Positions 45,050 to 53,065 of a stretch of 64,000 bases of DNA are shown here, piece after piece (within the stretch, counting starts at the first letter, position 1; each line of letters starts with the position of its first letter). Origin of the DNA: JAVVHH01 sp965199665 (GTDB lineage: Bacteria; Pseudomonadota; Alphaproteobacteria; Acetobacterales; Acetobacteraceae); contig OZ241208.1 of the NCBI GenBank assembly GCA_965199665.1, positions 930,001 to 994,000 of the forward strand, in the 5' to 3' direction. The position numbers and the translations under genes were made by a program. The notes beneath the pieces were generated by a model. The model made no database searches and was not told the DNA's origin. It saw only the letters and a program-made list of their open reading frames with translations.

Positions 45050-46102
45050 ATGGCGCCGTTTGACAACACTCCCTTGCCCGAGCTCGCCGGTGACGCACCG
45101 GCCGGCGCGAATCTTGAGTTCGATCCGGATTTCGCCGAGTTGGGGCGGCTGGCGCAGGGCAAGCCGGAGCAGCAATTCGGGTCCACGATCGTCCCGGCCG
45201 AGGAGCCTGACTGGAAAGCCGTCATCGCCGCCGCGACGGCGCTGACGGCACGGACATACGACCTCCGCGTGCTGTCGTTGCTGGCCGTCGCCCGACTGCA
45301 TCGGGAAGGGCTCACCGGGTTTGCCGATGGGCTGCGTGTGGCGCGCAGCGCGGTCGAGGATCACTGGGCCACCGTTCACCCGCAGCTCGACCCGGAAGAC
45401 GACAACGATCCGCTGCTGCGGGCCAATGCGCTCCTGACGGTCGCCGAGCCGGTGCGGGTGCTGCGGGCGCTGCGCACTCTGCCCTTGGCGCGTTCGGCGC
45501 GCGCTGGTTCCGTGTCCTGGCGCGACATCTCGATCAGCCTCGGGACGCTCGATGTAGGCGAGGACACGCCGAAATTGTCGTCGAGCGTGATCGCGGGCGC
45601 CTTTGCCGACACGCCGCCGGAGGTCGTCGCGACCACGCGGGCCGGGCTGGCGGCGGCACTGGGGCATGTCCGCGCGATCCCGACCGTGTTCGACGAACGG
45701 GCTGGTTTAGGATCCGGACCGGACTTCACCGATCTGGAGCGGCTGCTGCGCGAGATGCTGGCCATGGTCGACGAGCACGCCGTTGCCGGCTCGGGCGGGG
45801 AGGCGGCCCCGGTCGAGGCGGACGCCGCGCCCGCCGGCACCGCCGTCGCTGCCGCCGCGCCTCCGCCGGTCGCCAGCATCGCCACGATGGGCCCGCCCAC
45901 CAATCGGCAGGACGCGATGCGTCTGCTCGACCTGGTGCTGCAATTCTACGAGCGGCACGAGCCGTCCAGCCCGCTGCCGCTGCTGATCAGCCGCGCCCGG
46001 CGGCTGGCCGACAAGAGCTTCATCGACATCCTGCGCGACATGGCGCCGGACGGGGTCAGCCAGGTGCAGATGATCGCCGGCCGCACCGAAGACGACAACT
46101 GA
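45050..46102 (+). CDS. tssA: T6SS baseplate/cap protein TssA (ImpA family)
   Basis: A 350-residue protein. The start at ATG 45050 gives the usual PLPELAGDAPAGANLEFDPD opening; an upstream frame is shadow. The ImpA_N domain is at about 5-130, with PDWKAV..A...LT.RTYDLRV, followed by an Ala/Pro-rich linker and a C-terminal helical part ending DIL.DMAPDGVSQVQMIAG. TssA primes sheath polymerisation. It begins the run of core T6SS genes after about 120 non-coding bases that probably hold a promoter. Confidence 0.9.
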   Translation: MAPFDNTPLPELAGDAPAGANLEFDPDFAELGRLAQGKPEQQFGSTIVPAEEPDWKAVIAAATALTARTYDLRVLSLLAVARLHREGLTGFADGLRVARSAVEDHWATVHPQLDPEDDNDPLLRANALLTVAEPVRVLRALRTLPLARSARAGSVSWRDISISLGTLDVGEDTPKLSSSVIAGAFADTPPEVVATTRAGLAAALGHVRAIPTVFDERAGLGSGPDFTDLERLLREMLAMVDEHAVAGSGGEAAPVEADAAPAGTAVAAAAPPPVASIATMGPPTNRQDAMRLLDLVLQFYERHEPSSPLPLLISRARRLADKSFIDILRDMAPDGVSQVQMIAGRTEDDN

Positions 46103-46118
46103 TCAGGGGAGTTCAAAC

Positions 46119-46637
46119 GTGGCGAAAGCGAGCAGTCAGAAATTCATCGCCAGGAACCGGGCGCCCCGGGTCCAGATCGAATACGACGTCGAGACCTACG
46201 GGTCCGAGAAGAAGGTGCAGCTGCCCTTCGTGGTCGGCGTGATGTCCGACCTGTCGGGCAAGCCGGAGGAGCCGTTGCCGGCGGTGGCCGACCGCAAGAT
46301 GCTCGAGATCGACATCGACAATTTCGACGACCGCATGAAGGCCATGAAGCCGCGTGCCGCCTTCACCGTCCCCAACACGCTGACGGGCGAGGGCAATCTG
46401 GCCGTCGACATCACCTTCAAGAGCATGGACGATTTCTCGCCCGCCGCGGTGGCGCGCAACGTCGACGCGCTCAACAAGCTGCTCGAAGCGCGGACCCAGC
46501 TGTCCAACCTGATGACCTACATGGACGGCAAGAGCGGCGCCGAAGACCTCGTCGCCAAGCTGCTGGCCGACCCGGCGCTGATGCAAACCCTGGCCGCCGC
46601 GCCCAAGCCGGCGTCCGACGAACCCAAGGAGGGCTGA
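46119..46637 (+). CDS. tssB: T6SS contractile sheath small subunit TssB (VipA)
   Basis: A 172-residue protein starting at GTG 46119 behind AGGGGAG. The conserved RAPRVQIEYDVETYGS, KKVQLPFVVGVMSDLSG and FDDRMKAMKPR blocks, and the VDITFKSMDDFSP.AVA motif, identify TssB. It pairs with TssC to form the contractile sheath. Three bases separate its stop from tssC. Confidence 0.95.
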   Translation: MAKASSQKFIARNRAPRVQIEYDVETYGSEKKVQLPFVVGVMSDLSGKPEEPLPAVADRKMLEIDIDNFDDRMKAMKPRAAFTVPNTLTGEGNLAVDITFKSMDDFSPAAVARNVDALNKLLEARTQLSNLMTYMDGKSGAEDLVAKLLADPALMQTLAAAPKPASDEPKEG

Positions 46638-46640
46638 TCC

Positions 46641-48125
46641 ATGTCGGAAACCGCCGCCACCCAACCCGCCGCCGGCCTGGCCGAGACCACCAGCCGGAGC
46701 GATTTCGCCTCCCTGCTCGACCGCGAATTTAAGCCCAAGAGCGATCGCGCCCGCGAGGCCGTCGAGGGCGCGATCCAGACGCTGGCGGAGCAGGCGCTCT
46801 CGTCCAGCCGGGTCATCCCGGGCGACGCGCTGCGCTCCATCGAGGCGATGATCGCCGCGATCGACGCCAAGCTGACGGAGCAGGTCAACGAGATCATGCA
46901 CCATGAGGACTTCCAGCAGCTGGAGTCCGCGTGGCGCGGCTTGTCCTACCTGGTGAACAACACCGAAACGGACGAGACGCTGAAGATCAAGGTCTTCAAC
47001 ATCTCCAAGAAGGAGGTGGCCAAGACGCTGCGCAAGTTCCGCGGCACGGCCTGGGACCAGAGCCCGATCTTCAAGAAGATCTACGAAGAGGAGTTCGGCC
47101 AGTTCGGCGGCGAACCGTTCGGCCTGCTGGTCGGCGATTACTACTTCGACCACTCTCCGGGCGACGTGTCCTTGCTCGCCGACATCGCGCAAGTGGCCGC
47201 CGGCGCCCACGCGCCGTTCCTGGCCGCGGCCAACCCGACCGTCATGGGCATGGAAGCCTGGGACGAGCTCGCCAACCCGCGCGACCTCACCAAGATCTTC
47301 CAGACGCCCGAATATGCCTCGTGGCGCTCACTGCGCGAGTCCGAGGATAGCCGCTACATCGGCCTGACGATGCCGCGCTTCCTGGCCCGCCTTCCCTATG
47401 GCTCCAAGACGGACGCGGTGGAGGAGTTCGCGTTCGAGGAGGATACGGACGGCGCGCACTCGTCCAAATACTCGTGGGCCAACTCGGCCTACGCGATGGC
47501 GACCAACATCACTCGCGCCTTCAAGCTCTACGGCTGGACGACCCAGATCCGCGGCATCGAGAGCGGCGGCGCTGTCGAGGGCTTGCCCACGCATACCTTC
47601 CCGTCCGACGACGGCGGCGTCATGATGAAGTGCCCGACCGAGGTCGCCATTGCCGACCGGCGCGAGGCCGAGCTCGCCAAGAACGGGTTCATGCCACTCA
47701 TCTACAAGAAGAACAGCGACTTCGCTGCCTTCATCGGCGCCCAGTCTTTGCAGAAGCCGCAGGAATACCAGGACCCGGCGGCGACCGCCAACGCGAACCT
47801 GTCAGCGCGACTGCCCTACCTCTTCGCGTCCTGTCGCTTCGCGCATTACCTCAAGTGCATGGTCCGCGATAAGATCGGCTCGACCAAGACGCAAAGCCAG
47901 CTCCAGATTTGGCTTCAAAGCTGGCTCAATCAGTACGTCGACTCTTCGCCCGACTCGTCTTCGGAAGAGACCAAGGCGATGCGGCCGCTGGCTGCAGGTT
48001 CTGTGGAGCTCGCGCCGAACGAGGAAAACCCCGGCTATTACGAGGCCAAATTCTTTCTGAAGCCTCATTACCAGCTCGAAGGTCTGACGGTGTCGCTGCG
48101 TCTTGTCTCCAAGATGCCCGCGTGA
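46641..48125 (+). CDS. tssC: T6SS contractile sheath large subunit TssC (VipB)
   Basis: A 494-residue protein of normal length. The ESAWRGLSYLVNN, VFNISKKEV, GEPFGLLVGDYYFDH and RFLARLPYG motifs are TssC signatures, and the C-terminus KPHYQLEGLTVSLRLVSKM matches the handshake strand region. It forms the sheath with TssB and is recycled by ClpV. A second, diverged sheath gene lies 13 kb downstream. Confidence 0.95.
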   Translation: MSETAATQPAAGLAETTSRSDFASLLDREFKPKSDRAREAVEGAIQTLAEQALSSSRVIPGDALRSIEAMIAAIDAKLTEQVNEIMHHEDFQQLESAWRGLSYLVNNTETDETLKIKVFNISKKEVAKTLRKFRGTAWDQSPIFKKIYEEEFGQFGGEPFGLLVGDYYFDHSPGDVSLLADIAQVAAGAHAPFLAAANPTVMGMEAWDELANPRDLTKIFQTPEYASWRSLRESEDSRYIGLTMPRFLARLPYGSKTDAVEEFAFEEDTDGAHSSKYSWANSAYAMATNITRAFKLYGWTTQIRGIESGGAVEGLPTHTFPSDDGGVMMKCPTEVAIADRREAELAKNGFMPLIYKKNSDFAAFIGAQSLQKPQEYQDPAATANANLSARLPYLFASCRFAHYLKCMVRDKIGSTKTQSQLQIWLQSWLNQYVDSSPDSSSEETKAMRPLAAGSVELAPNEENPGYYEAKFFLKPHYQLEGLTVSLRLVSKMPA

Positions 48126-48163
48126 TTTGAACTTATCAGTCGTATCTAGAAGGAGTCGCGTAG

Positions 48164-48751
48164 ATGGCCGTTGATGCATTCATGTTGTTCGAGACTTATG
48201 GTGGCGACACGGTCAAGTCCGAATCCCAGGTCTCTCTTGGAGATCTGAAAGGCGACACGATCGGAACGCCGTTCAAGGCGAAGGAAGGCTCTTTGTTCGA
48301 AGTCACGACGTTCAGCTTCGACGTCGAGCAGACGATCAACATGAGCAGCCAATCGTCCGGTGCCGGCGCCGGAAAGATCCAGTTCAACCCGTTCAAGATC
48401 ACCCGCAAGATCGATCGGGCGACGCCGGAATTCTTCAAGCACGCGTGCCAGGGAACTCCCTTCAAGGTCGTCACTCTCGGCTTCCGGAAGGCATCGGGCA
48501 CCTCCACGAGCGGCTTGTTCTTTCTCCGGTTCGATTTCAGGCTCGTCGCCCTGAAGTCGATCAACTGGTCCCACGATGACGAGTCGCCCACCGAAGATCT
48601 CGAGTTCGAGTATGGCGGGCTGCAGGTCGTTTACGGCAGGCAGAAATCCGATGGCTCGATCGAGACCATCAACCCGGCCGGTTGGAACAAGCTGACGAAC
48701 AAGTTGGAAGTGGGCGACGCCAGCAAGGCTCCCGAGGCGATCAAGGCCTGA
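48164..48751 (+). CDS. hcp: T6SS tube protein Hcp (TssD)
   Basis: A 195-residue protein with AAGGAG upstream of ATG 48164. It starts AVDAFMLFETYGGD and shows the Hcp-type features FKITRKIDRATPEFF and the strand-rich LEFEYGGLQVVYG. It is slightly longer than common Hcp (about 160-172), with an extended tail after DGSIETINP. Hexameric rings form the expelled inner tube. Base composition is somewhat lower in GC than the neighbours. Confidence 0.92.
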   Translation: MAVDAFMLFETYGGDTVKSESQVSLGDLKGDTIGTPFKAKEGSLFEVTTFSFDVEQTINMSSQSSGAGAGKIQFNPFKITRKIDRATPEFFKHACQGTPFKVVTLGFRKASGTSTSGLFFLRFDFRLVALKSINWSHDDESPTEDLEFEYGGLQVVYGRQKSDGSIETINPAGWNKLTNKLEVGDASKAPEAIKA

Positions 48752-48784
48752 GATCGGCGCAGTCTGACGAAGGCTGCACTGATC

Positions 48785-49585
48785 GTGGACGACTCAGCCA
48801 CTGATCTGCTCCGCTCGGGTGACCCCCGAGCGGCGCTCAGCGCGCTGATGGCGACGATCCGCAAGGCGCCGCGCGACGTCGCGTTGCGGACCTTTCTCTT
48901 CCAGCTCTCCTGCGTGCTCGGCGACTGGGGCCGGGCGCTCACCCAACTCACGGTCGCGACCGAGTTGGACGGGCGCGTCCTGCCGATGGCCCAGGCCTAT
49001 CGCACGTTGATCCGCTGCGAGATGGTTCGCGAGGGCGTGTTCGCAGGCAAGCGTCAGCCAACGGTGTTCGGCCACCCGCTCCCGTGGCTGCCCGTGCTGA
49101 TCGAAGCCAACCGCCTGCTCGCGACCGGCGAGCTGGCAGCCGCGGCGACGCTGCGGGATGAGGCGTTCGATACGGCCGATGCCGTGCCGGGCACGGCGGA
49201 CGGCGCCGGCTTCGACTGGATCGCCGACGCCGACCCGCGCCTCGGCCCGGTGCTGGAAGCCGTGCTGGATGGCACTTATTACTGGATCCCCTTGCAGCAC
49301 CTCGCGGCGCTGACGATCGAGCCGCCGGCCGATCTGCGCGATCATGTCTGGACGCCGGCCAGTTTCACTTGGACCAATGGCGGAACCGCGATCGGTTTCA
49401 TCCCAACCCGTTACCCCGGCAGCGCCACGGCCTCCGATCCCTTGCTTGCGCTGGCACGCAAGACCGAGTTCGTCGACTTCGCGGAGGGATGGGCGCTACC
49501 GCTCGGGCAACGCATCTTTACCACCGGCGAAACAGATCTGCCGGTGCAGGATTTGCGGGAACTCACGATGCTCGCCACTGCATGA
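48785..49585 (+). CDS. tagJ: T6SS accessory protein TagJ (ImpE/SciE family)
   Basis: A 266-residue protein starting at GTG 48785. It opens with a TPR-like stretch (LLRSGDPRAALSALMATIRK) and has the ImpE-type C-terminal domain with IPLQHLAALTIEPPADLRDHVW and a GQRIFTTGETDLPVQDLRELTML ending. TagJ binds the TssB N-terminus and modulates sheath disassembly by ClpV. Its stop overlaps the tssE start (ATGA). Confidence 0.88.
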   Translation: MDDSATDLLRSGDPRAALSALMATIRKAPRDVALRTFLFQLSCVLGDWGRALTQLTVATELDGRVLPMAQAYRTLIRCEMVREGVFAGKRQPTVFGHPLPWLPVLIEANRLLATGELAAAATLRDEAFDTADAVPGTADGAGFDWIADADPRLGPVLEAVLDGTYYWIPLQHLAALTIEPPADLRDHVWTPASFTWTNGGTAIGFIPTRYPGSATASDPLLALARKTEFVDFAEGWALPLGQRIFTTGETDLPVQDLRELTMLATA

Positions 49586-50091
49586 GCGAGCTCAATCGGA
49601 CGGAGCGGTTGCAGCCCTCGCTGCTGGACCGATTGACTGACCTTGCACCGGACCGACGCAAGGAGTCCCTGGACGAGCAGGTGCTGACGGGGGCGCAACT
49701 TCGTCGGGCGGTGCTGCGCGATTTGGGCTGGTTGCTCAACACGACGAGTCTCGATGCGGTGGAGGACCTGCCGGACGGGAGTCTGGCGGCGCGCAGCACG
49801 ATCAATTACGGGTTGACCAGTTTGGCCGGTCAAAGCGCCGGCGGCCGAGAGGTCAAGGCGATCGAAGCCGCGGTGGCGGAGGCCATTCGCCGCTTCGAGC
49901 CCCGGATCCGGGCAGACACGGTTCAGGTCCGCGCGCGGCCGATCGATCGGGAGGCCGGGCTGCCCGTCCTGCGGCTGGAGATCTCCGGCGAGCTGTGGGC
50001 GCAGCCGCTGCCGCAACAGCTCTTCCTCGAGACCGCCATCGAGCTCGATACCCGCACGGCCGTGGTCACCGACGCCAAGGCCCGGCCCTGA
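49582..50091 (+). CDS. tssE: T6SS baseplate protein TssE (gp25-like)
   Basis: A 169-residue protein, ATG 49582. It has the gp25-like lysozyme-fold motifs: RRAVLRDLGWLLNTTSLD, STINYGLTSLAGQ and IRRFEPRI. The overlap with tagJ (ATGA) and with tssF (TGATG) indicates coupled translation. TssE nucleates the baseplate around the spike. Confidence 0.92.
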   Translation: MSELNRTERLQPSLLDRLTDLAPDRRKESLDEQVLTGAQLRRAVLRDLGWLLNTTSLDAVEDLPDGSLAARSTINYGLTSLAGQSAGGREVKAIEAAVAEAIRRFEPRIRADTVQVRARPIDREAGLPVLRLEISGELWAQPLPQQLFLETAIELDTRTAVVTDAKARP

Positions 50092-51986
50092 TGGACCCGC
50101 GACTGCTGCGGCACTACGAGGCCGAGCTCGCCTATATTCGCGACATGGGCGCCGAGTTCGCCGTCGAGTTCCCCAAGGTCGCCGGCCGGCTCGGCCTGGG
50201 CAACACGGAGGTGGCGGACCCCTACGTCGAGCGTCTGCTGGAAGGCTTCGCCTTTCTCACCGCGCGCGTGCAGCTCAAGATGGAGGCGGAGTTTCCGACC
50301 TTCACGCAATCGCTGCTGCGCATGGTCTACCCGCACTATGCCGCGCCGACGCCGTCCATGGCCGTGGTGCAGTTCACGCCGGATGCCGGGCTGCGGGCGA
50401 CGCCGGAAGGTGCGCTGCTGCCGGCCGGCACCGAACTACGCTCCCTGCTCGGCACGGAGGACCAGACCAACTGCGAGTTCCGCACCGCGCACGCCGTCCG
50501 GCTGCTGCCGATCGAGCTCGTCGAGGCCGATTATCTCGCCTCGCCGGCCGCGGTCGGCGCGCTGGGATTGCCGGAACGGCGGGGCGGGGTCGCGGTCAAG
50601 GCGGCGATCCGCCTGCGCCTGCGCGTGACGGGCGAGATGCCGCTCAGCGAAGTGGCGCTGGAAGAGCTGCCCATCTTCCTCGGCGGCGCCGACGGCACCC
50701 GTCGACGGCTCTACGAGCAACTCGTGTGCAACGTGGTGGAGGTATGCGCCCGCCCGGCCGCCCGGCCGCTGCCCTGGCAGGAGACCATCCCCGCATCGGC
50801 CGTCCGCCCGCTCGGCTTCGAGCCGGACCAAGCGCTGCTGCCCCGCCTGCCGCAGAGCTTCGACGGCTACCGGCTGTTGCAGGAATACTTCGCCATGCCG
50901 GAGCGCTACCTGTTCGTCAGCATCGGCGGACTGGGCCGCGCCGCGCTTCGATCGACCACCCGCGAGCTGGAGGTCATCCTCCTTCTCGACCGCGCGGACA
51001 GGGCGCTGGCCAGCGGTTTCGGCACCGACGCCATTCAGCTGTTCTGCACCCCGGCCATCAACCTGTTTCCGCGGCGGAGCGACCGCATCAACCTCCTGGC
51101 CGAGGCAGCCCGGCGCGAACCGGAGCACCGGGTCGTGCCCGACCGGATGCGCCCGGTCGATTTCGAGGTCTTCGACGTGCTGGGCGTCGATGGTTACGGC
51201 ACGGATGGCAGCGCGCCGCAGCGTTTCCTGCCGTTCTATGCGGCGCACGAGGCGAGCCGCGGCGCCGATGGTTGCTACTACACGCTGCGCCGCCAGCCGC
51301 GGCAGCTCTCTGTCCGCGCGCGGCAGCGTGGGCCGCGCTCGTCCTACCTCGGCCACGAGGTGTTCCTCAGCCTGGTCGACGCTGCCAACGCGCCGGTGAG
51401 CCGCGACTTGCGCCAGCTCGGGCTGGACCTGCTGTGCACCAACCGAGACCTGCCGCTGGCGATGCCGGTCGGCCGGCAAGCGACCGATTTCACGTTGGTC
51501 GTCAGCGCGCCGGTGGCGTCGGTGCGCTGCGTCGTCGGCCCGACGCCGCCGCGGCCCTGCCGCAGCGACGGCGACTACGCTTGGCGCTTCATCAGCCACC
51601 TCAACCTGAACTACCTCAGCTTGGTGGACACGGACGAGCTCGGCGGCGCGGCCGCCTTGCGCGAGCTGCTGCGGCTGTATGTGCCGGCCAACGACGCGCT
51701 GATGGCACGCCAGCTGGAAGGCTTGCTGTCCGTTTCGTCCGAAACGGTGGTGCGGCGGATCCCCGGCAGCGGCCCGATCGCGGCCGGGCGCGGGCTGGGA
51801 TTGACGCTGCTGATGGACGAGGCCGCGTTCGGCGGCAGCGGCGCCGTCCTGCTGGCTGCCGTGCTGGAACGCTTCTTCGCCAAATATGTCGGCATCAATG
51901 GTTTCACCGAGACCAGCCTTCGCTGTACGGAGCGCGGCCCGGTGATGCGCTGGCCGATCCGCCTCGGCACGCGGCCGCTGCTGTAG
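50091..51986 (+). CDS. tssF: T6SS baseplate protein TssF (VasA)
   Basis: A 631-residue protein of family length, starting MDPRLLRHYEAELAYIRDMG with FPKVAGRLGLG and ADPYVERLLEGFAFLTARVQ, the invariant TssF opening. LYVPANDALMARQLEGL and the closing GPVMRWPIRLGTRPLL are also typical. It forms the baseplate wedge with TssG and TssE. Two bases separate its stop from tssG. Confidence 0.95.
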   Translation: MDPRLLRHYEAELAYIRDMGAEFAVEFPKVAGRLGLGNTEVADPYVERLLEGFAFLTARVQLKMEAEFPTFTQSLLRMVYPHYAAPTPSMAVVQFTPDAGLRATPEGALLPAGTELRSLLGTEDQTNCEFRTAHAVRLLPIELVEADYLASPAAVGALGLPERRGGVAVKAAIRLRLRVTGEMPLSEVALEELPIFLGGADGTRRRLYEQLVCNVVEVCARPAARPLPWQETIPASAVRPLGFEPDQALLPRLPQSFDGYRLLQEYFAMPERYLFVSIGGLGRAALRSTTRELEVILLLDRADRALASGFGTDAIQLFCTPAINLFPRRSDRINLLAEAARREPEHRVVPDRMRPVDFEVFDVLGVDGYGTDGSAPQRFLPFYAAHEASRGADGCYYTLRRQPRQLSVRARQRGPRSSYLGHEVFLSLVDAANAPVSRDLRQLGLDLLCTNRDLPLAMPVGRQATDFTLVVSAPVASVRCVVGPTPPRPCRSDGDYAWRFISHLNLNYLSLVDTDELGGAAALRELLRLYVPANDALMARQLEGLLSVSSETVVRRIPGSGPIAAGRGLGLTLLMDEAAFGGSGAVLLAAVLERFFAKYVGINGFTETSLRCTERGPVMRWPIRLGTRPLL

Positions 51987-51988
51987 CC

Positions 51989-53053
51989 GTGGACACGGCA
52001 GTGTCACCACCGAGCGCGTCACCGCACCGGCGGACTGAGCCCGTGCCGGACCCGGCCTCCGGCCAGAACTTCTTCCGCCTGCTGCGCGAGCTGGAAGCCC
52101 GGCATCGAGATGCCCCCCGCCTGGGCCGCAGCGCGCGACCGGCCGAGGACCGGGTCCGCCTGGGCCAGGACGCGTCCGTCGATTTCGCGCCGGCGATGCT
52201 GGCCGGCACGGTGCCGGGGGTGGAGGGGGCTCCGGACCGGGTGTCGGTGCTGTTCTTCGGCCTGTTCGGGCCGAACGGTCCGCTACCGTTGCACCTGACC
52301 GAGTACGCGCGCGACCGGCAGCGCAACGAGCGCGACCCCACCCTGGTCCGTTTCGCCGATCTGTTCCACCACCGGGCGCTGTCGCTGCTGTATCGGGCTT
52401 GGGCCGACGTCCGCCCGACGGTCAGCTTCGATCGGCCGGAGCAGGATCGGTTCGCGACCTATGTCGGCGCGCTGGCCGGGTTGGGCATGACGGCGCTGCG
52501 CGATCGCGATGCGATGCCGGACCGGGCCAAGCTGCATTTTGCCGGGTTGTTGGCCAATCAGACGCGGCACGCCGAAGGGTTGGCGGCCTTGCTCGCATTC
52601 TTCTTCACCGTTCCGGTCCGGGTGGAATGCTTCGTCGGCGCGTGGCTGCCGCTCGGCGCGGCGGACTGGACGGGTCTGGGCGGCGGCGGGGAAGCGGCAT
52701 GCCTGGGCGGCGGCGCCTTGCTCGGCAAGCGCGTTTGGAGCCGGCAGCACAAATTCCGTCTCGTCATCGGGCCACTGACGCTGGCGGAATACGAACGCTT
52801 GCTGCCGGGCGGCGCGTCGTTCCGAACGCTGGTGCCGATCGTGCGCAACTATGCCGGCGACGTTCTGGCCTGGGACGTGCGCTTCGTGCTGCGCCGGGCG
52901 GAGGTGCCGGATACCCGGCTCGGTCGATCCGGCCGCTTGGGGTGGACCACCTGGCTCAAACCGCGCCGCGCGCACACGGATGCGTCGGACCTCGTGCTGG
53001 ACGCCGGTGCCGACAGCACGGCTCGCCAAATGGATGCGACGGCAAACAATTAA
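51989..53053 (+). CDS. tssG: T6SS baseplate protein TssG (VasB)
   Basis: A 354-residue protein starting at GTG 51989, just after the tssF stop; the longer open frame is shadow. FFRLLRELEARHRDAPRLG, RVRLGQDASVDFAPAML and FFGLFGPNGPLPLHLTEYA are TssG signatures, with the later LGGGALLGKRVW and LGWTTWL. It is the TssF partner in the baseplate wedge. Confidence 0.94.
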   Translation: MDTAVSPPSASPHRRTEPVPDPASGQNFFRLLRELEARHRDAPRLGRSARPAEDRVRLGQDASVDFAPAMLAGTVPGVEGAPDRVSVLFFGLFGPNGPLPLHLTEYARDRQRNERDPTLVRFADLFHHRALSLLYRAWADVRPTVSFDRPEQDRFATYVGALAGLGMTALRDRDAMPDRAKLHFAGLLANQTRHAEGLAALLAFFFTVPVRVECFVGAWLPLGAADWTGLGGGGEAACLGGGALLGKRVWSRQHKFRLVIGPLTLAEYERLLPGGASFRTLVPIVRNYAGDVLAWDVRFVLRRAEVPDTRLGRSGRLGWTTWLKPRRAHTDASDLVLDAGADSTARQMDATANN

Positions 53054-53065
53054 TCGGGGAACGAG